Counted from the first letter of the stretch, positions 55,197 to 64,000 are shown. The stretch: DNA of 64,000 bases from Blastopirellula marina (GCF_002967765.1 NZ_PUHY01000006.1:248001-312000); one strand, 5' to 3'. The notes: generated by a model not told the origin, from the letters alone. Translations and numbers: made by a program.

Positions 55197-57767
55197 ATGA
55201 TTTCCAAATTCGACCGCTCCCCCGCCTTCCTTCCTCAACAGGCCGACTGCCTGGACGAGTCTGATCTGTATCAGTTGGTCGACGACCAGTTGCCGGACGA
55301 GCTGCTTCCCACAGTCCTTACGCATCTCGATCACTGTTCGGCCTGTCGAGCTCGGCTCGAAGCGGCCGCTGGCCAGAAAGAGCAGTGGCAAGCCGTGGCT
55401 CAACATCTGCAACCGAAATCAAGCGAACCGGCCGACGGCCAGCTCAAAGAAACCTTGCAAAGCCTGAAAGATCCTACCCGCCAGGTTCCGAGTGCCACGC
55501 GTACGGGGACACCGCACGACGCCCCACTGAAAAAAGACACGCGGCTTTCTGGTCGTTACCAGATCATCCGTCAGCTGGGGCACGGCGGAATGGGCATCGT
55601 CTACCTCGGCTTCGACGAAATGCTGCGCCGCCAGGTGGCGATCAAGCTGATCCAAGGCCCATTGACGCACAAGCAGGAAGCTCAGGAACGAATCAAACGC
55701 GAAGCGATTGCCGCCGCGGCCATTCGTAGCCCGCATGTGGTGACCATTCATCACATCGACCACATCGAGTCAGGCCCCTACCTGGTGATGGAATACATTG
55801 CCGGCGTCTCGCTCGAAGAACGGTTGCATTCAGAGACGCAACTTTCTCCCGAAGAGATCATCCGTGTTGGCAGCGAAATCGCCGCTGGGCTGCAAGCGGC
55901 CCACGCTCGCGGCCTGATCCACCGCGACGTAAAGCCAGGCAATGTGCTGCTGGAAGATGGGACCGGCAAGGTCAAGCTCACCGACTTCGGTCTGGTGCGT
56001 GGCCTGGACGATAGTTGGCTAACGCAAGACGACATGATCTCCGGTACGCCTGAATACATCGCTCCTGAGCAAGCGGCGGGTCGTGAAGTCGATCGCCGTG
56101 CCGATCTCTACAGCCTCGGCTGCGTAATGTATGCCCTTTGCACCGGAAAACCCCCGTTCCACGACGACACTCCACTCGCCATCCTCCGCCGCGTTCAGGA
56201 CGATCAACCTGCCTCGATCCAGGCCGCCCGACCTGATATTCCAACCGCACTGTGCGACGTGATCGAGCGGCTTCTACAGAAAGACCCTGATGCTCGTTAT
56301 CAAAACGCGGCCGAGGTACAAGCGGCACTTCAAGCGTTGCCGACAACCGATCATGCTCACGTTGCCCAGTCACCTCTTCACACGAAACGTACCCGCCGTG
56401 GCCCCCTGCTCGCCATGGCCGCCACAGCCGCGCTGTTGGTGGCGGTGATTGCTCTGGGAGCGAGTCAGGCCAACGGCTGGAGCAATTTCGGACAACTACT
56501 GCTAGCCGCCAACGACGAGCAACCTGCCGAAGCACCTGCCGCCGAGGCAGACGTCCCCAAAGAAGTGAACGCCAAAGAACCGGCGGCGGCAGAAGACGTC
56601 GTCGAGCAAGAGGTAACCGATCCTGCCCCGGAAGTGACCAATGCCGCCGAACTACGTCCCGCACCATCTCCTCCAGCGGCTCCGATTCGCATGCAGATTG
56701 TCACACCGGAACAGTTGATGCAGGAACGCATTCAAGCCGAGAAAGACTCCCTCCCGCGAGACGAATCGCCGCTGCTGGCCCGCAAGCTACTCGGTCACAC
56801 TGGACCAGTCCAAGACTTTGTTTTCACTCCCGATGGAAAATCACTCATCTCATGCAGTGGCTGGCCGATTGGGGATCGAACCATTCGCATGTGGGATTTG
56901 GAAACAGGCAAGGAGGTCCGTCGATTTGATACGGCTCCCGTGCCACCGAATCCGAATAACTCCGGCACAAGGGAAGCTCCTGGTGAGTTCTACGCGTTAG
57001 CAATCAGCCCCGATGGCACCAAGCTGATCTCCACCAGTACTGGCGGTGCCGTCTGCCTGTGGGATGTCGCCAGTGGCAAGATGATTGGTGAGTTCAAAGG
57101 ACACATCAGCACGGTTTACGCGGTCGAAATCTCGCCAGACGGGACGAAGGTTCTCACCGGCGGACGAGACTCCATCGCGCGGCTTTGGGACTTGAACACG
57201 CAAGAGGAACTGATGCAACTGAAAGGACATACCAGCGACATCCGCACCGCCAGGTTCTCGCCTGATGGCAGTCAGGCCCTGACCACCAGTCTCGACCAAA
57301 CACTACGTCTGTGGGACCTGAACGCTGCCAAGCCGATCCACGTGATGCGATCGAACAACAAAACGGTTACCGATGCCCAGTTCTCACCCGATGGAAGTCG
57401 TGCCGTCTCGCTGTGTGCTCCTTCCATTGATATTTGGGACTTAAAAACCGGCAAGCTGATTCGACAGTTCCGCGAACAAGGGCCGCCGCTGACCACGGTC
57501 GACTGGTCCCCGAACGGTCGTCTGCTGATCACCGCAGGCTACGGCGGCCAGGTTCGTCTGTGGGATCCCGATAACGGACAGCATGTCGAAACCATGCTCG
57601 GACATCGCAACTGGATCTGGCGCGTAAAGTTCACGCCCGATGGCAAACAAGTGGTTTCGGCGGGCGGCGGACGGCACGGTGCCGTTGGTGGAGTCCAAGT
57701 CGGCCCTGACTGTGCGATCCGCGTCTGGGATCTCCCCAAGCTGCCACCGCGTGTCACCACGCCGTAA
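55197..57767 (+). CDS. Zinc-finger / Ser-Thr kinase / WD40 fusion protein
   Basis: 856-residue membrane protein with four parts. Residues about 38-55 hold an anti-sigma-type zinc finger (H43-x3-C47-x2-C50). A Hanks-type kinase domain follows (about 120-380): GHGGMGIVYLG, Lys150 in VAIKL, HRDVKPGNVLL (Asp244) and Asp263-FG, all intact, so it is likely active. One membrane helix (LLAMAATAALLVAVIALG, near 402-420) leads to a Pro/Ala/Glu-rich linker. The C-terminus carries seven WD40 repeats (RTIRMWDL ... CAIRVWDL), one complete propeller, outside the membrane. It starts directly after the sigma factor stop and probably binds or phosphorylates it; the propeller would be the sensor. Confidence 0.93.
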   Translation: MISKFDRSPAFLPQQADCLDESDLYQLVDDQLPDELLPTVLTHLDHCSACRARLEAAAGQKEQWQAVAQHLQPKSSEPADGQLKETLQSLKDPTRQVPSATRTGTPHDAPLKKDTRLSGRYQIIRQLGHGGMGIVYLGFDEMLRRQVAIKLIQGPLTHKQEAQERIKREAIAAAAIRSPHVVTIHHIDHIESGPYLVMEYIAGVSLEERLHSETQLSPEEIIRVGSEIAAGLQAAHARGLIHRDVKPGNVLLEDGTGKVKLTDFGLVRGLDDSWLTQDDMISGTPEYIAPEQAAGREVDRRADLYSLGCVMYALCTGKPPFHDDTPLAILRRVQDDQPASIQAARPDIPTALCDVIERLLQKDPDARYQNAAEVQAALQALPTTDHAHVAQSPLHTKRTRRGPLLAMAATAALLVAVIALGASQANGWSNFGQLLLAANDEQPAEAPAAEADVPKEVNAKEPAAAEDVVEQEVTDPAPEVTNAAELRPAPSPPAAPIRMQIVTPEQLMQERIQAEKDSLPRDESPLLARKLLGHTGPVQDFVFTPDGKSLISCSGWPIGDRTIRMWDLETGKEVRRFDTAPVPPNPNNSGTREAPGEFYALAISPDGTKLISTSTGGAVCLWDVASGKMIGEFKGHISTVYAVEISPDGTKVLTGGRDSIARLWDLNTQEELMQLKGHTSDIRTARFSPDGSQALTTSLDQTLRLWDLNAAKPIHVMRSNNKTVTDAQFSPDGSRAVSLCAPSIDIWDLKTGKLIRQFREQGPPLTTVDWSPNGRLLITAGYGGQVRLWDPDNGQHVETMLGHRNWIWRVKFTPDGKQVVSAGGGRHGAVGGVQVGPDCAIRVWDLPKLPPRVTTP

Positions 57768-57791
57768 ATCAATGTCTTATATTCTGTCCAA

Positions 57792-57850
57792 GCCCTGAAA
57801 GGACGACCAAAGCGCAACCCGCTTTCAAGGTCTCTTTTCAGGGCCTTTTT
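57792..57850 (+). terminator. Rho-independent terminator after the kinase gene
   Basis: The stem gccctgaaa / tttcagggc closes a loop holding a second small hairpin (aaagcg / gctttc) and is followed by cttttt. It lies 25 bases after the kinase stop. Confidence 0.8.
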
Positions 57851-58026
57851 CGTTTCCGATCCCTTCTTCATCAGCGAATTGTCGCGGCCAGAATTTTTCT
57901 TCTCTAGCCTGGGCAACACCTTGCGCTGGCAAGCGTGAAAAAATGAGTTGCTAAGTTGACACGATCTCTGGATAACCGAAGCCACAAGTCAACATTTCCT
58001 GCGGTGCCAGCACTCGTTCCGATCTC

Positions 58027-58809
58027 ATGTCCGATACGTATCTCCAACTCGCTGCCGAACTCGACGCGTACACCGCAGGCGTTTTGCCACCGCTGCGTCG
58101 GTCGAAGCCTCCAACAGGAGACGAGATCAAGCATTCGGTGCGCGAGCTGATCTCGCATGTCGATCAAAAGTTGGTCGACGTGTCGGGACGTTTGCGAGCG
58201 TTGGACGCTTCGCTGAAAGAAAAGCAGCTTAAGCAAACGGGCAACGATCAACCCCTACCACCACAAACACCGAAAGAGATTCTCGACGACATCCAGCTGT
58301 GCGTTACCCGACCGGTTACGCGTAGCAAGTTCTCCTGGTCGAGAATCGGCAAGCGGCTGCGCCGGATGATCCGGCGTGTGAACGACGAACAAGAAGATGC
58401 CCGCCACGAGAAAGATCGCCGCCAACGTTATCAAGCACAACGCGAGCAGGAAGAGAAAGATCTCTGGTCGTGGCGACCGCCAGGGCCAACACCGCGGCCC
58501 AAACGACGTCGCTCGCACGCCCCTCCACAAGTGAACCTCGATACGCCCGATGATTTGGCCGAAGGAATCAACCCTTCAATCAACCTGGCCGAAGCAGAAA
58601 ATCTGTGTGCCTCGGGCATCCTAACCGGGTCTTCGAAAAGTGCGGCCAACCAGTCCATCAATGCGATCGAACCCTACGATCACCAACGTCCCACGTCGGA
58701 AGACACGGGCCAGAGGCCCGGGGCACACCGAGACTTGGTTGATGAAGGCGGTGACTTGGGACCAGCGAAACCTTCCGTTGGCGTTCCCCAAGCCAGTGAC
58801 CAATCTGGC
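58027..58809 (+). CDS. Possible hypothetical gene with no defined end
   Basis: From the ATG at 58027 the frame has convincing coding content for about 200 residues: MSDTYLQLAAELDAYTAGV, a helical part (VRELISHVDQKLVDVSGRLRALDASL) and a Lys/Arg/Glu/Gln-rich stretch. After that it loses character, and no stop occurs before 61743, because the frame runs antisense through the three Mla genes. The end at 58809, the base before the MCE gene begins, is arbitrary. A frameshift or lost stop near 58650-58720, where a GGGCC/GGCCC hairpin lies, is possible. The hydrophobic minus-strand frame here is probably an antisense artefact. Confidence 0.4.
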
Positions 58810-59886
58810 TTACTTGATGCCCGATTGGTTCCGCTCCAGGGCTCCCTTCAAGCCGATCCGGCCTGGGTCGCGGGCGATCTTGTCGGCGAAGACGCGGGCA
58901 TCTTCCACGATCGGTCGCAGACGCAAGGTCAGCTCACGCAAATTCAGCGCGGCATCGTTCAGGTTTTGATAGAGATGGGGATCGTTGATCAACTTCCCTA
59001 CGGTCCCTTCCGACTCGTTCACGCGTCGGCTGAACTGAGCCAACTGCGAGACCAGCAAGTTCAAGTTCTCCGTCGCGTTCTCAAGGTTAGCAACCAACTG
59101 CTCGCCCCGTTCGCCGAGCGGCTGCGTGAAGCCTTCCAGATTTTCGAGATTCGTATCGGCCCGAGTCGCGACCGACTTCAACTGTTCGATCAACGCACGC
59201 GATTCCCTGATCGTATCCGGCAGCCCATTCAAAGCTTCCTTCAACTGTTGGTTCAACTGCTCGTCCCCGACCAGGTTTTGCACTGCGGCCAAGGTCATAT
59301 CGAAGCGAGTGATCGCCCCATCGGTCTTCTGCAAGATGCTGCCGAAGTTCCCTTCATTGGCCAAGACGACTCGGTTGGCGTTCTCGCTCAGCACGCTGAT
59401 ATTCGTCCCTGCTTGCTCCAACGTATCAAGCGCGCGATTAATCTTCTCTTGCAAGTTCACCAGCACGGCCAGCGGATTTTCCGAGACCGAACCTTCGATC
59501 TGAGCAGCGTTGGGCAGCGGCTCGTTCGGCAAGCCGGGTCGATCAGTCGGAACGAACTCAAGGGCCGCGTCACCCAACAACGACTCCGAAACGATCCGGC
59601 ATACTTCGTTGTAATGCGGCATGTATTCCTGATCGACTTTCAAGGTGACCAGCACTTTGCGATCGTCGCGCAGTTTCACATTGCTGACGCGGCCGATCAG
59701 AATGCCGCTGGTTCGCACGGGGGTATCGACCGTAACGCCAGGCGCCGTGTTGAAGACGACATACAAAGTCTCTTTTTCGGACAAGAACTGCGGCTGCTCT
59801 CCCAACAGAAAGAACAAGATCCCGGTCAGCAGCATTGCCACCAGCATCACAAAACCGACTCGAAATTGCAAAACGCGGTCGTCCAT
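58810..59886 (-). CDS. MCE-domain (MlaD-like) lipid transport protein
   Basis: 358-residue protein anchored by one N-terminal helix (about 9-29). The MCE domain lies at about 38-120 (YVVFNTAPGVTVDTPVRTSGILIGRVSNVKL), and long coiled coils fill about 140-330. MlaD proteins form hexameric rings that shuttle lipids between membranes; longer homologues extend as needles. It is the last gene of the permease-ATPase-MCE operon, 18 bases after the ATPase gene. No MlaC or MlaB gene is visible. Cargo is presumably phospholipid, but this is by family only. Confidence 0.92.
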   Translation of the reverse strand: MDDRVLQFRVGFVMLVAMLLTGILFFLLGEQPQFLSEKETLYVVFNTAPGVTVDTPVRTSGILIGRVSNVKLRDDRKVLVTLKVDQEYMPHYNEVCRIVSESLLGDAALEFVPTDRPGLPNEPLPNAAQIEGSVSENPLAVLVNLQEKINRALDTLEQAGTNISVLSENANRVVLANEGNFGSILQKTDGAITRFDMTLAAVQNLVGDEQLNQQLKEALNGLPDTIRESRALIEQLKSVATRADTNLENLEGFTQPLGERGEQLVANLENATENLNLLVSQLAQFSRRVNESEGTVGKLINDPHLYQNLNDAALNLRELTLRLRPIVEDARVFADKIARDPGRIGLKGALERNQSGIK

Positions 59887-59904
59887 GGCCCGTGTTCCTT
59901 CCGG

Positions 59905-60735
59905 CTAGTCGCCGATGAAGGCTCCCAACTCCTCGATGCGTTGCCCTGCTTCCCCGTGGACGAACTGCGTCACGCGTTCGTCGCGGCATTCTTCGACCTC
60001 ATCCGGTCGACCGTCGTACAGGATTTGCGGCTCGGCTTCCTTCAGCCGGGGTGCCGGGTACATCATGATCATCCGGTCGGCCACCTTTTGTGCCGTCCGC
60101 ATGTCGTGCGTGACCACGATACTGGTCACGGGGTATTTACTGCGTGTCCGCAAAATAAGTTCATTGATCACATCGCTCATGATCGGATCGAGCCCAGTGG
60201 TTGGCTCGTCGTACAGAATGATGTCTGGTCGCAAGACCAACGCCCGCGCGAGCCCGACTCGTTTCCGCATTCCGCCCGAGAGTTCGGCCGGCTTCTTCCA
60301 CACCACCGATTCCGGCAGGCCAACTTCCTTCAAATGCTGAAAGACGATATCGCGAATTTCGGAGAGCGGCTTGTTGGTATGCTGCTTCAGCGGAAAGGCG
60401 ACGTTCTGCCCGATCGTCATACTGTCGAACAGGGCCGCATTCTGGAACACGAAGCCAAAGCGAATCCGCTGCGATGTCAGCTGCCGATCGTTCAGCTTGT
60501 TGATGTTTTGTCCATCGAAGATCACTTCGCCGTGGGTGGGACGAACCAGACCGATCAGCGACTTCAGCAGCACCGTCTTGCCGCAACCACTCTCGCCGAT
60601 CAATGCCAGCGTCTGACCACGCGGAATGCTCAGGCCAATATCGCGCAGAATGGTTTGTCCCTCGAACTGCACGAGCAAGTCGTTCACTTCGACGATGGGT
60701 TGAGCGTCGTCAGCTTCCAGGCGGGCGTGCATCAT
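59905..60735 (-). CDS. Mla-type ABC transporter ATPase (MlaF-like)
   Basis: 276-residue cytoplasmic ATPase. Walker A is GESGCGKTVLLKS, the signature is LSGGMRKRVGLARAL and Walker B is DIILYDEPTTGLDP, followed by the His switch in VVTHD. The D-loop and the GMRKR variant of the signature are typical of MlaF. It would power lipid movement with the permease encoded directly upstream: the ATG begins immediately after the permease stop. The protein starts with two Met codons; either could be used. Confidence 0.93.
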   Translation of the reverse strand: MMHARLEADDAQPIVEVNDLLVQFEGQTILRDIGLSIPRGQTLALIGESGCGKTVLLKSLIGLVRPTHGEVIFDGQNINKLNDRQLTSQRIRFGFVFQNAALFDSMTIGQNVAFPLKQHTNKPLSEIRDIVFQHLKEVGLPESVVWKKPAELSGGMRKRVGLARALVLRPDIILYDEPTTGLDPIMSDVINELILRTRSKYPVTSIVVTHDMRTAQKVADRMIMMYPAPRLKEAEPQILYDGRPDEVEECRDERVTQFVHGEAGQRIEELGAFIGD

Positions 60736-61659
60736 TTACGCACCTCCACTGATCGAAACCATCGAATCAGGCCACATCGCCATGTAGACGCGTTCCAGAC
60801 CGATGTTCAAAACCAAGTCGATCACCAGGATCATCACGAACGAGTAAACGAACGCCGCGGTCGCTGCCTTGCCGACCCCTTCGGCACCTGCGGTGCAATA
60901 AAACCCTTGATGACAACTGACCAGGGCAATCACCCCACCGAAGAAGACCGATTTGAACAGCCCGCAGAAGATATCCCACGAGCCGACAAAGATCTGGGAA
61001 TTGTACAAGTAATAGTGCTTGTCGATACCAATGATGATCACGGAATAAAAATAACCACCGACGAAGCCCATGAAGTCGGCCATCACCGTCAGCGCGGGAA
61101 TCAACAGCAGCATCGCCAACACGCGGGGGACGACCAAGTAGTGAATGGGATTGGCCCCCATCGAGGTGAGCGCATCGATCTGCTCGGTCACTCGCATGGT
61201 CCCGAGTTCAGCCGCCATGGCACTTCCGACTCGGCCGGCCAGCATGGTAGCAGCCAGCACCGGCCCCAGTTCGCGGACCAACGACATATTAATCACCGCG
61301 CCCAACCTGGTTTCCAAACCAAGTTCGCGGAATTGGTAGTAACTTTGCACGGCGAGCACCATGCCGATGAACGTTCCGGTCAGGGCCACCACCGGCAGGC
61401 TCATCACGCCCACTTGATAGAAGCTGGGGAGCAAGGTCTCGCGTCGGGGCCAACGGCCGACCGTCCAGGCCAGCGTTCGCCAGGCAAACAGCGTCAGCAC
61501 ACCGATCGACGTAACCGTGTCGATCGCGACTCCGCCCCAGTCGGCCAGCCAGTTGAACAAAGCCAACTGCACCGACGACAACATCGAAGGTTGCGCGTCT
61601 TCGGTGGGAGTTTGGGGCTGATCGTCCCCGTTCGAATTAGAAACCGTCCCTGTCGACAA
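60736..61659 (-). CDS. Mla-type ABC transporter permease (MlaE-like)
   Basis: 307-residue inner-membrane permease with five or six helices. The conserved region GTFIGMVLAVQSYYQFRELGLET and RELGPVLAATMLAGRVGSAMAAELGTMRVTEQIDAL mark the MlaE family. It forms the membrane core that binds the MCE ring and the ATPase. The start is uncertain: TTG 61659 has GAGACGG just upstream, while an ATG at 61584 would drop 25 polar residues. First gene of the operon. Confidence 0.92.
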   Translation of the reverse strand: MSTGTVSNSNGDDQPQTPTEDAQPSMLSSVQLALFNWLADWGGVAIDTVTSIGVLTLFAWRTLAWTVGRWPRRETLLPSFYQVGVMSLPVVALTGTFIGMVLAVQSYYQFRELGLETRLGAVINMSLVRELGPVLAATMLAGRVGSAMAAELGTMRVTEQIDALTSMGANPIHYLVVPRVLAMLLLIPALTVMADFMGFVGGYFYSVIIIGIDKHYYLYNSQIFVGSWDIFCGLFKSVFFGGVIALVSCHQGFYCTAGAEGVGKAATAAFVYSFVMILVIDLVLNIGLERVYMAMWPDSMVSISGGA

Positions 61660-62006
61660 AACCGTCTCGCTTTGGTGCTAGCACTTTTTCGCGGCTATCC
61701 TACGCCGCTTCGTCTCTTCTCTCATCGGCCGCGCGGACCGTAACGCTTCAGTAAGTTGTACCGATTAGAGAAACTATTCGCACACAAACCAGATGAATCA
61801 GCTAGCAATGACCTAGCTGATAGGTCGCAGAACACAGGGCGAATAAGTTACCGCAATCGGGACAAATGCCCTTATCGGCGCCCGTCAAACCGACGATAAT
61901 ATGCGGACATCTCTCGTGCTGTCTGTGCAGCCGAAGATGCCTTACCTCACGATCTCTCCCCCCTCTCAATTTGAGGCCACGTCCCGCAACCGGGGTGGCA
62001 ACTAGA
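61660..62006. other. Non-coding spacer between divergent genes
   Basis: 347 bases between the Mla operon and a small membrane-protein gene. It contains an inverted repeat atcagctag / ctagctgat at about 61797-61821, without a T run. A minus-strand frame there ends in GICPDCGNLFALC, like a zinc ribbon, but has no plausible start. Confidence 0.5.
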
Positions 62007-62465
62007 ATGATGGCAACCATACGGGCCATTGCATCGATTCCACTGGGCGTTGTCGCCGGCATGGCAGCTATGCTGTTCTTGCTGATTCCCTGCTTTTTGA
62101 TGTACCCACTTCCATCGGGCATTGATGTCAACGATCCGGCCGACGCCGAAGCGTTTGGTCGGCACTTAGCCTCGTTGCCTGTTTCGGCGTTCGCCTTGGT
62201 GCTGGTTGCCCACGCTGGTGGCGCATTCGGCGGAGCAGCTTTCGCACGGCTGGTCGAAGGGGAAGCGATCTGGAAAGAATCGCTGGTGATTGGGCTGATC
62301 TTCACCGCAATGGGAATCGTCAACGCGATTTCGCTCGGCATGCCATTGTGGTTCACGGTCATCGACCTTCCGCTTTATTTGCCGGCGGCGATGCTCGGGG
62401 GATTTTCCCTCGACATGGTACTTAGCCGTCAAGAGATGCCAACAATGAAGAAAGCCAGCGCATAA
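62007..62465 (+). CDS. Hypothetical four-helix membrane protein
   Basis: 152-residue protein with four hydrophobic helices (about 8-33, 52-75, 88-108 and 115-140). Small-residue motifs (GAFGGAAFARL) in helix 2 suggest tight packing. No family recognised. The start is one of two adjacent ATGs (62007 or 62010). Its end abuts a hairpin terminator that serves the opposite gene. Confidence 0.7.
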   Translation: MMATIRAIASIPLGVVAGMAAMLFLLIPCFLMYPLPSGIDVNDPADAEAFGRHLASLPVSAFALVLVAHAGGAFGGAAFARLVEGEAIWKESLVIGLIFTAMGIVNAISLGMPLWFTVIDLPLYLPAAMLGGFSLDMVLSRQEMPTMKKASA

Positions 62466-62499
62466 AAAAAGTCGAGGAGCTCAAATTGAACTCCTCGAC
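62466..62499 (-). terminator. Rho-independent terminator of the fasciclin gene
   Basis: The stem gtcgaggag / ctcctcgac around an 11-base loop is followed on the minus strand by a run of seven T. It lies about 25 bases after the fasciclin stop. Confidence 0.88.
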
Positions 62500-62524
62500 T
62501 CGGAATCGTGTGAGGCAGCTGCGA

Positions 62525-63007
62525 CTACGGCATGATGACCTTATTGATGACGTGGATCACGCCATTCGAGCATTCGATGTCCGCTTTGACGACCTTTGCT
62601 TCGTCGATCATCACGTTGCCATCTTTGACTTCGATGTCGATAGTCGAGCCTTCAACGGTCTTGGCTTCTTTCAATTTCATCGCGTCCTTGGCCATCACTT
62701 TGCCTGGCACGACGTGATAGGTCAGAATCTTGACAAGCTTTTCCTTATTTTCTGGCTTCAACAGCGTTTCAACCGTGCCGTCTGGCAATGCGGCAAAGGC
62801 TTCGTCGGTTGGAGCAAAAACAGTGAATGGACCTTTGCTCTTGAGTGTCTCAACCAAGTCGGCTTCCGTGACGGCGGCGACCAAGGTCTTGAACTTACCA
62901 GCGGATACCGCGGTGTCGACAATGTCCTTCGTGTCTGCAGCGTGGACGGAAGAAGCGGCCAGAGCGAGCATGCACGTTACAGCGAGAGCGATTCGTCGGA
63001 ATGCCAT
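62525..63007 (-). CDS. Secreted fasciclin-domain protein
   Basis: 160-residue exported protein. Residues 1-23 form a signal peptide (ending VHA-AD). One fasciclin (FAS1) domain fills the rest: [12 protein letters not shown] is its H1 motif, [12 protein letters not shown] the YH motif, and [11 protein letters not shown] the H2 end. FAS1 domains act in adhesion or surface assembly. The single-domain form is common in bacteria. The gene has its own terminator, so it is a single-gene unit. Confidence 0.93.
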   Translation of the reverse strand: MAFRRIALAVTCMLALAASSVHAADTKDIVDTAVSAGKFKTLVAAVTEADLVETLKSKGPFTVFAPTDEAFAALPDGTVETLLKPENKEKLVKILTYHVVPGKVMAKDAMKLKEAKTVEGSTIDIEVKDGNVMIDEAKVVKADIECSNGVIHVINKVIMP

Positions 63008-63250
63008 TTGGGATTACCTTTTTCGAGCGTGGAGTTATGTTTGAAACAGTTCTCACCCAACGAGCGGACGGCCACGCATCAATGCGATCGCCTAAGCCCT
63101 GCCCAACTGGGAATCAGGAAAACGAGATCTCGCGTTACGTGCCTCAACCGGAAAGACGTTGCAACGATTAACAGAACTTTTTCGAGAAACCGAGCGAATG
63201 TTTTTTGATAGACCAAATCGATCAAAGCAGAGTTATTGGTCGATTTGAAC

Positions 63251-64000
63251 TCACTCCCAACGAATCCGCGACACAATCACGTTCTTCTCGCCGGGGGTCG
63301 TCGTTCGCTTGGCAACCACGATCCAGCTTTCCTGCGGCGTGATGTCGCAGACCCCAAAGTTACCCATCGCTGCGGAACCTTCTTTCGGGACGACAATCTG
63401 CTCGGTCTGGCGAAGGATGCGATGGGTCGTGGGATCGATTTTCGCCAGGAAGATTGGGGCTCGGTGTCGCATGACGTCGTCGTTGTCAGCACCACGGCGG
63501 GTGTAAGCCAAGTACAAACCACCGGGCCGAGCCAGAAAATGTTGCTGCGTGTTGTAGCTGCCTAGCTCCTGGCCGTCATCGAATCGCCACTTTTCCGCTT
63601 CGCTGAAATGAAGGCCATCGTCGCTGGTGCTGACGTAAGCGGCCTTGTCGTTTCGCATCGTGAGATAGTACGTGTCCTCGAATTTCGCCAGAGAGGGCTC
63701 GCTCATCCCGCGGCCAAAATCGAGTTTATGCTGGCTGCCGTGCTCCACGTATTTCAGCGTGGTGCCGTCGAACTTGCAGCGAGCGACCGCCGCGTAGTGA
63801 ATGCTGTTGTTGTGCTCGCCAAAGTAGAACGGCAACAGCAGTTCTCCATTTGGCTGGACCACCCATTGGGCACAGCCACTCCGTTTGTAAGGCCACCGAA
63901 ATGACTCCGGAAACGCGACCGTTCGCCAGTCACTCCACGCGTTGTCTTCAGGATCGTAGACGGCGTAAAAGATATCACTTTGCCCGCCTGGTATATCCTT
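63251..64000 (-). CDS. Sialidase/neuraminidase-fold protein, 5' end cut by window edge
   Basis: The frame is open to base 64000, so the N-terminus is missing; 249 residues are visible. Trp- and aromatic-rich beta-propeller strands (DNAWSDWRTVAFPESFRWPY, YVSTSDDGLHFSEAEKWRFDDG, SWIVVAKRT) with the Asp-box-like SxDDGxxF point to the sialidase or BNR fold. It could be a glycosidase or a carbohydrate-binding propeller; without the N-terminal Arg triad the catalytic state cannot be judged. It reads toward the fasciclin gene from the same strand, separated by 243 bases. Confidence 0.82.
   Translation of the reverse strand, partial: KDIPGGQSDIFYAVYDPEDNAWSDWRTVAFPESFRWPYKRSGCAQWVVQPNGELLLPFYFGEHNNSIHYAAVARCKFDGTTLKYVEHGSQHKLDFGRGMSEPSLAKFEDTYYLTMRNDKAAYVSTSDDGLHFSEAEKWRFDDGQELGSYNTQQHFLARPGGLYLAYTRRGADNDDVMRHRAPIFLAKIDPTTHRILRQTEQIVVPKEGSAAMGNFGVCDITPQESWIVVAKRTTTPGEKNVIVSRIRWE

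Noticed and set aside
61802-61950. Minus-strand tail resembling a zinc ribbon (GICPDCGNLFALC)
   Set aside because: No start codon with a ribosome site precedes it in frame; the only ATGs lie inside the antisense of the membrane-protein gene.
1-64000. CRISPR arrays, insertion sequences, prophage or tRNA genes
   Set aside because: No tandem direct repeats with spacers, transposase motifs, phage genes or cloverleaf-like segments were recognised. Manual reading cannot fully exclude a tRNA in the longer spacers.

Overview
The window reads as a chromosomal piece of a planctomycete, most likely of the Pirellulaceae (Blastopirellula/Bremerella/Rhodopirellula type). This is judged from family content and not from a database search. 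The supporting content is an ECF sigma factor followed directly by a zinc-finger/Ser-Thr kinase/WD40 fusion, PQQ-type and WD40 propellers, FHA and PP2C signalling proteins, an H-protein-like lipoyl protein, a squalene-hopene-type cyclase, PEGA and HEAT lipoproteins, and moderate GC with long antisense open frames. Both window ends cut a gene: an iron-dependent alcohol dehydrogenase on the left and a sialidase-like protein on the right.

Region 1 (1-12 kb) is the most distinctive. After a secreted PQQ-type propeller comes a tightly packed trio: a HemW-like radical SAM enzyme, an H-protein-like lipoyl carrier and a di-cluster ferredoxin. Tail-to-tail with it lie a secreted phosphatase-cytochrome c' fusion and a second radical SAM enzyme. 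Divergent from that enzyme run a class II terpene cyclase with an intact DxDD motif, a DUF116-polyprenyl synthase fusion and a chorismate-lyase-like protein. Together they could make a cyclised terpenoid or meroterpenoid with radical SAM and lipoyl/ferredoxin chemistry. That pathway is inference; no UbiA-type prenyltransferase is in the window. Region 2 (12-21.4 kb) is mixed housekeeping: an FAD oxidoreductase, an SSS symporter with a DUF3311 partner, proB, a purF-like gene, trmB, a rhomboid protease, a FabZ-like dehydratase and an overlooked 32-residue basic protein.

Region 3 (21.5-33.6 kb) holds an RND/MMPL exporter, a STAS protein, trpD translationally coupled to an MFS gene, a nucleoside hydrolase, an amino acid permease broken by a single in-frame stop codon, an ADP-ribosylglycohydrolase and a second MFS transporter. 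Region 4 (33.6-45.4 kb) has an HtrA-like protease, a DksA-like zinc-finger protein, a very large FHA/coiled-coil membrane protein, divergent queE/queF for queuosine, lipoproteins, a deaminase, a sugar isomerase and an imperfect inverted repeat that may belong to a dispersed family.

Region 5 (45.4-64 kb) holds a chemoreceptor, an LptF/G-type permease, a PP2C phosphatase, a PEGA lipoprotein, a WD40 protein, two hypotheticals, the sigma factor/kinase-WD40 pair, an Mla-type lipid transport operon (permease, ATPase, MCE protein), a small membrane protein, a fasciclin-domain protein and the partial sialidase. Seven hairpin terminators could be placed. No tRNA, rRNA, CRISPR array, insertion sequence or phage gene was seen.
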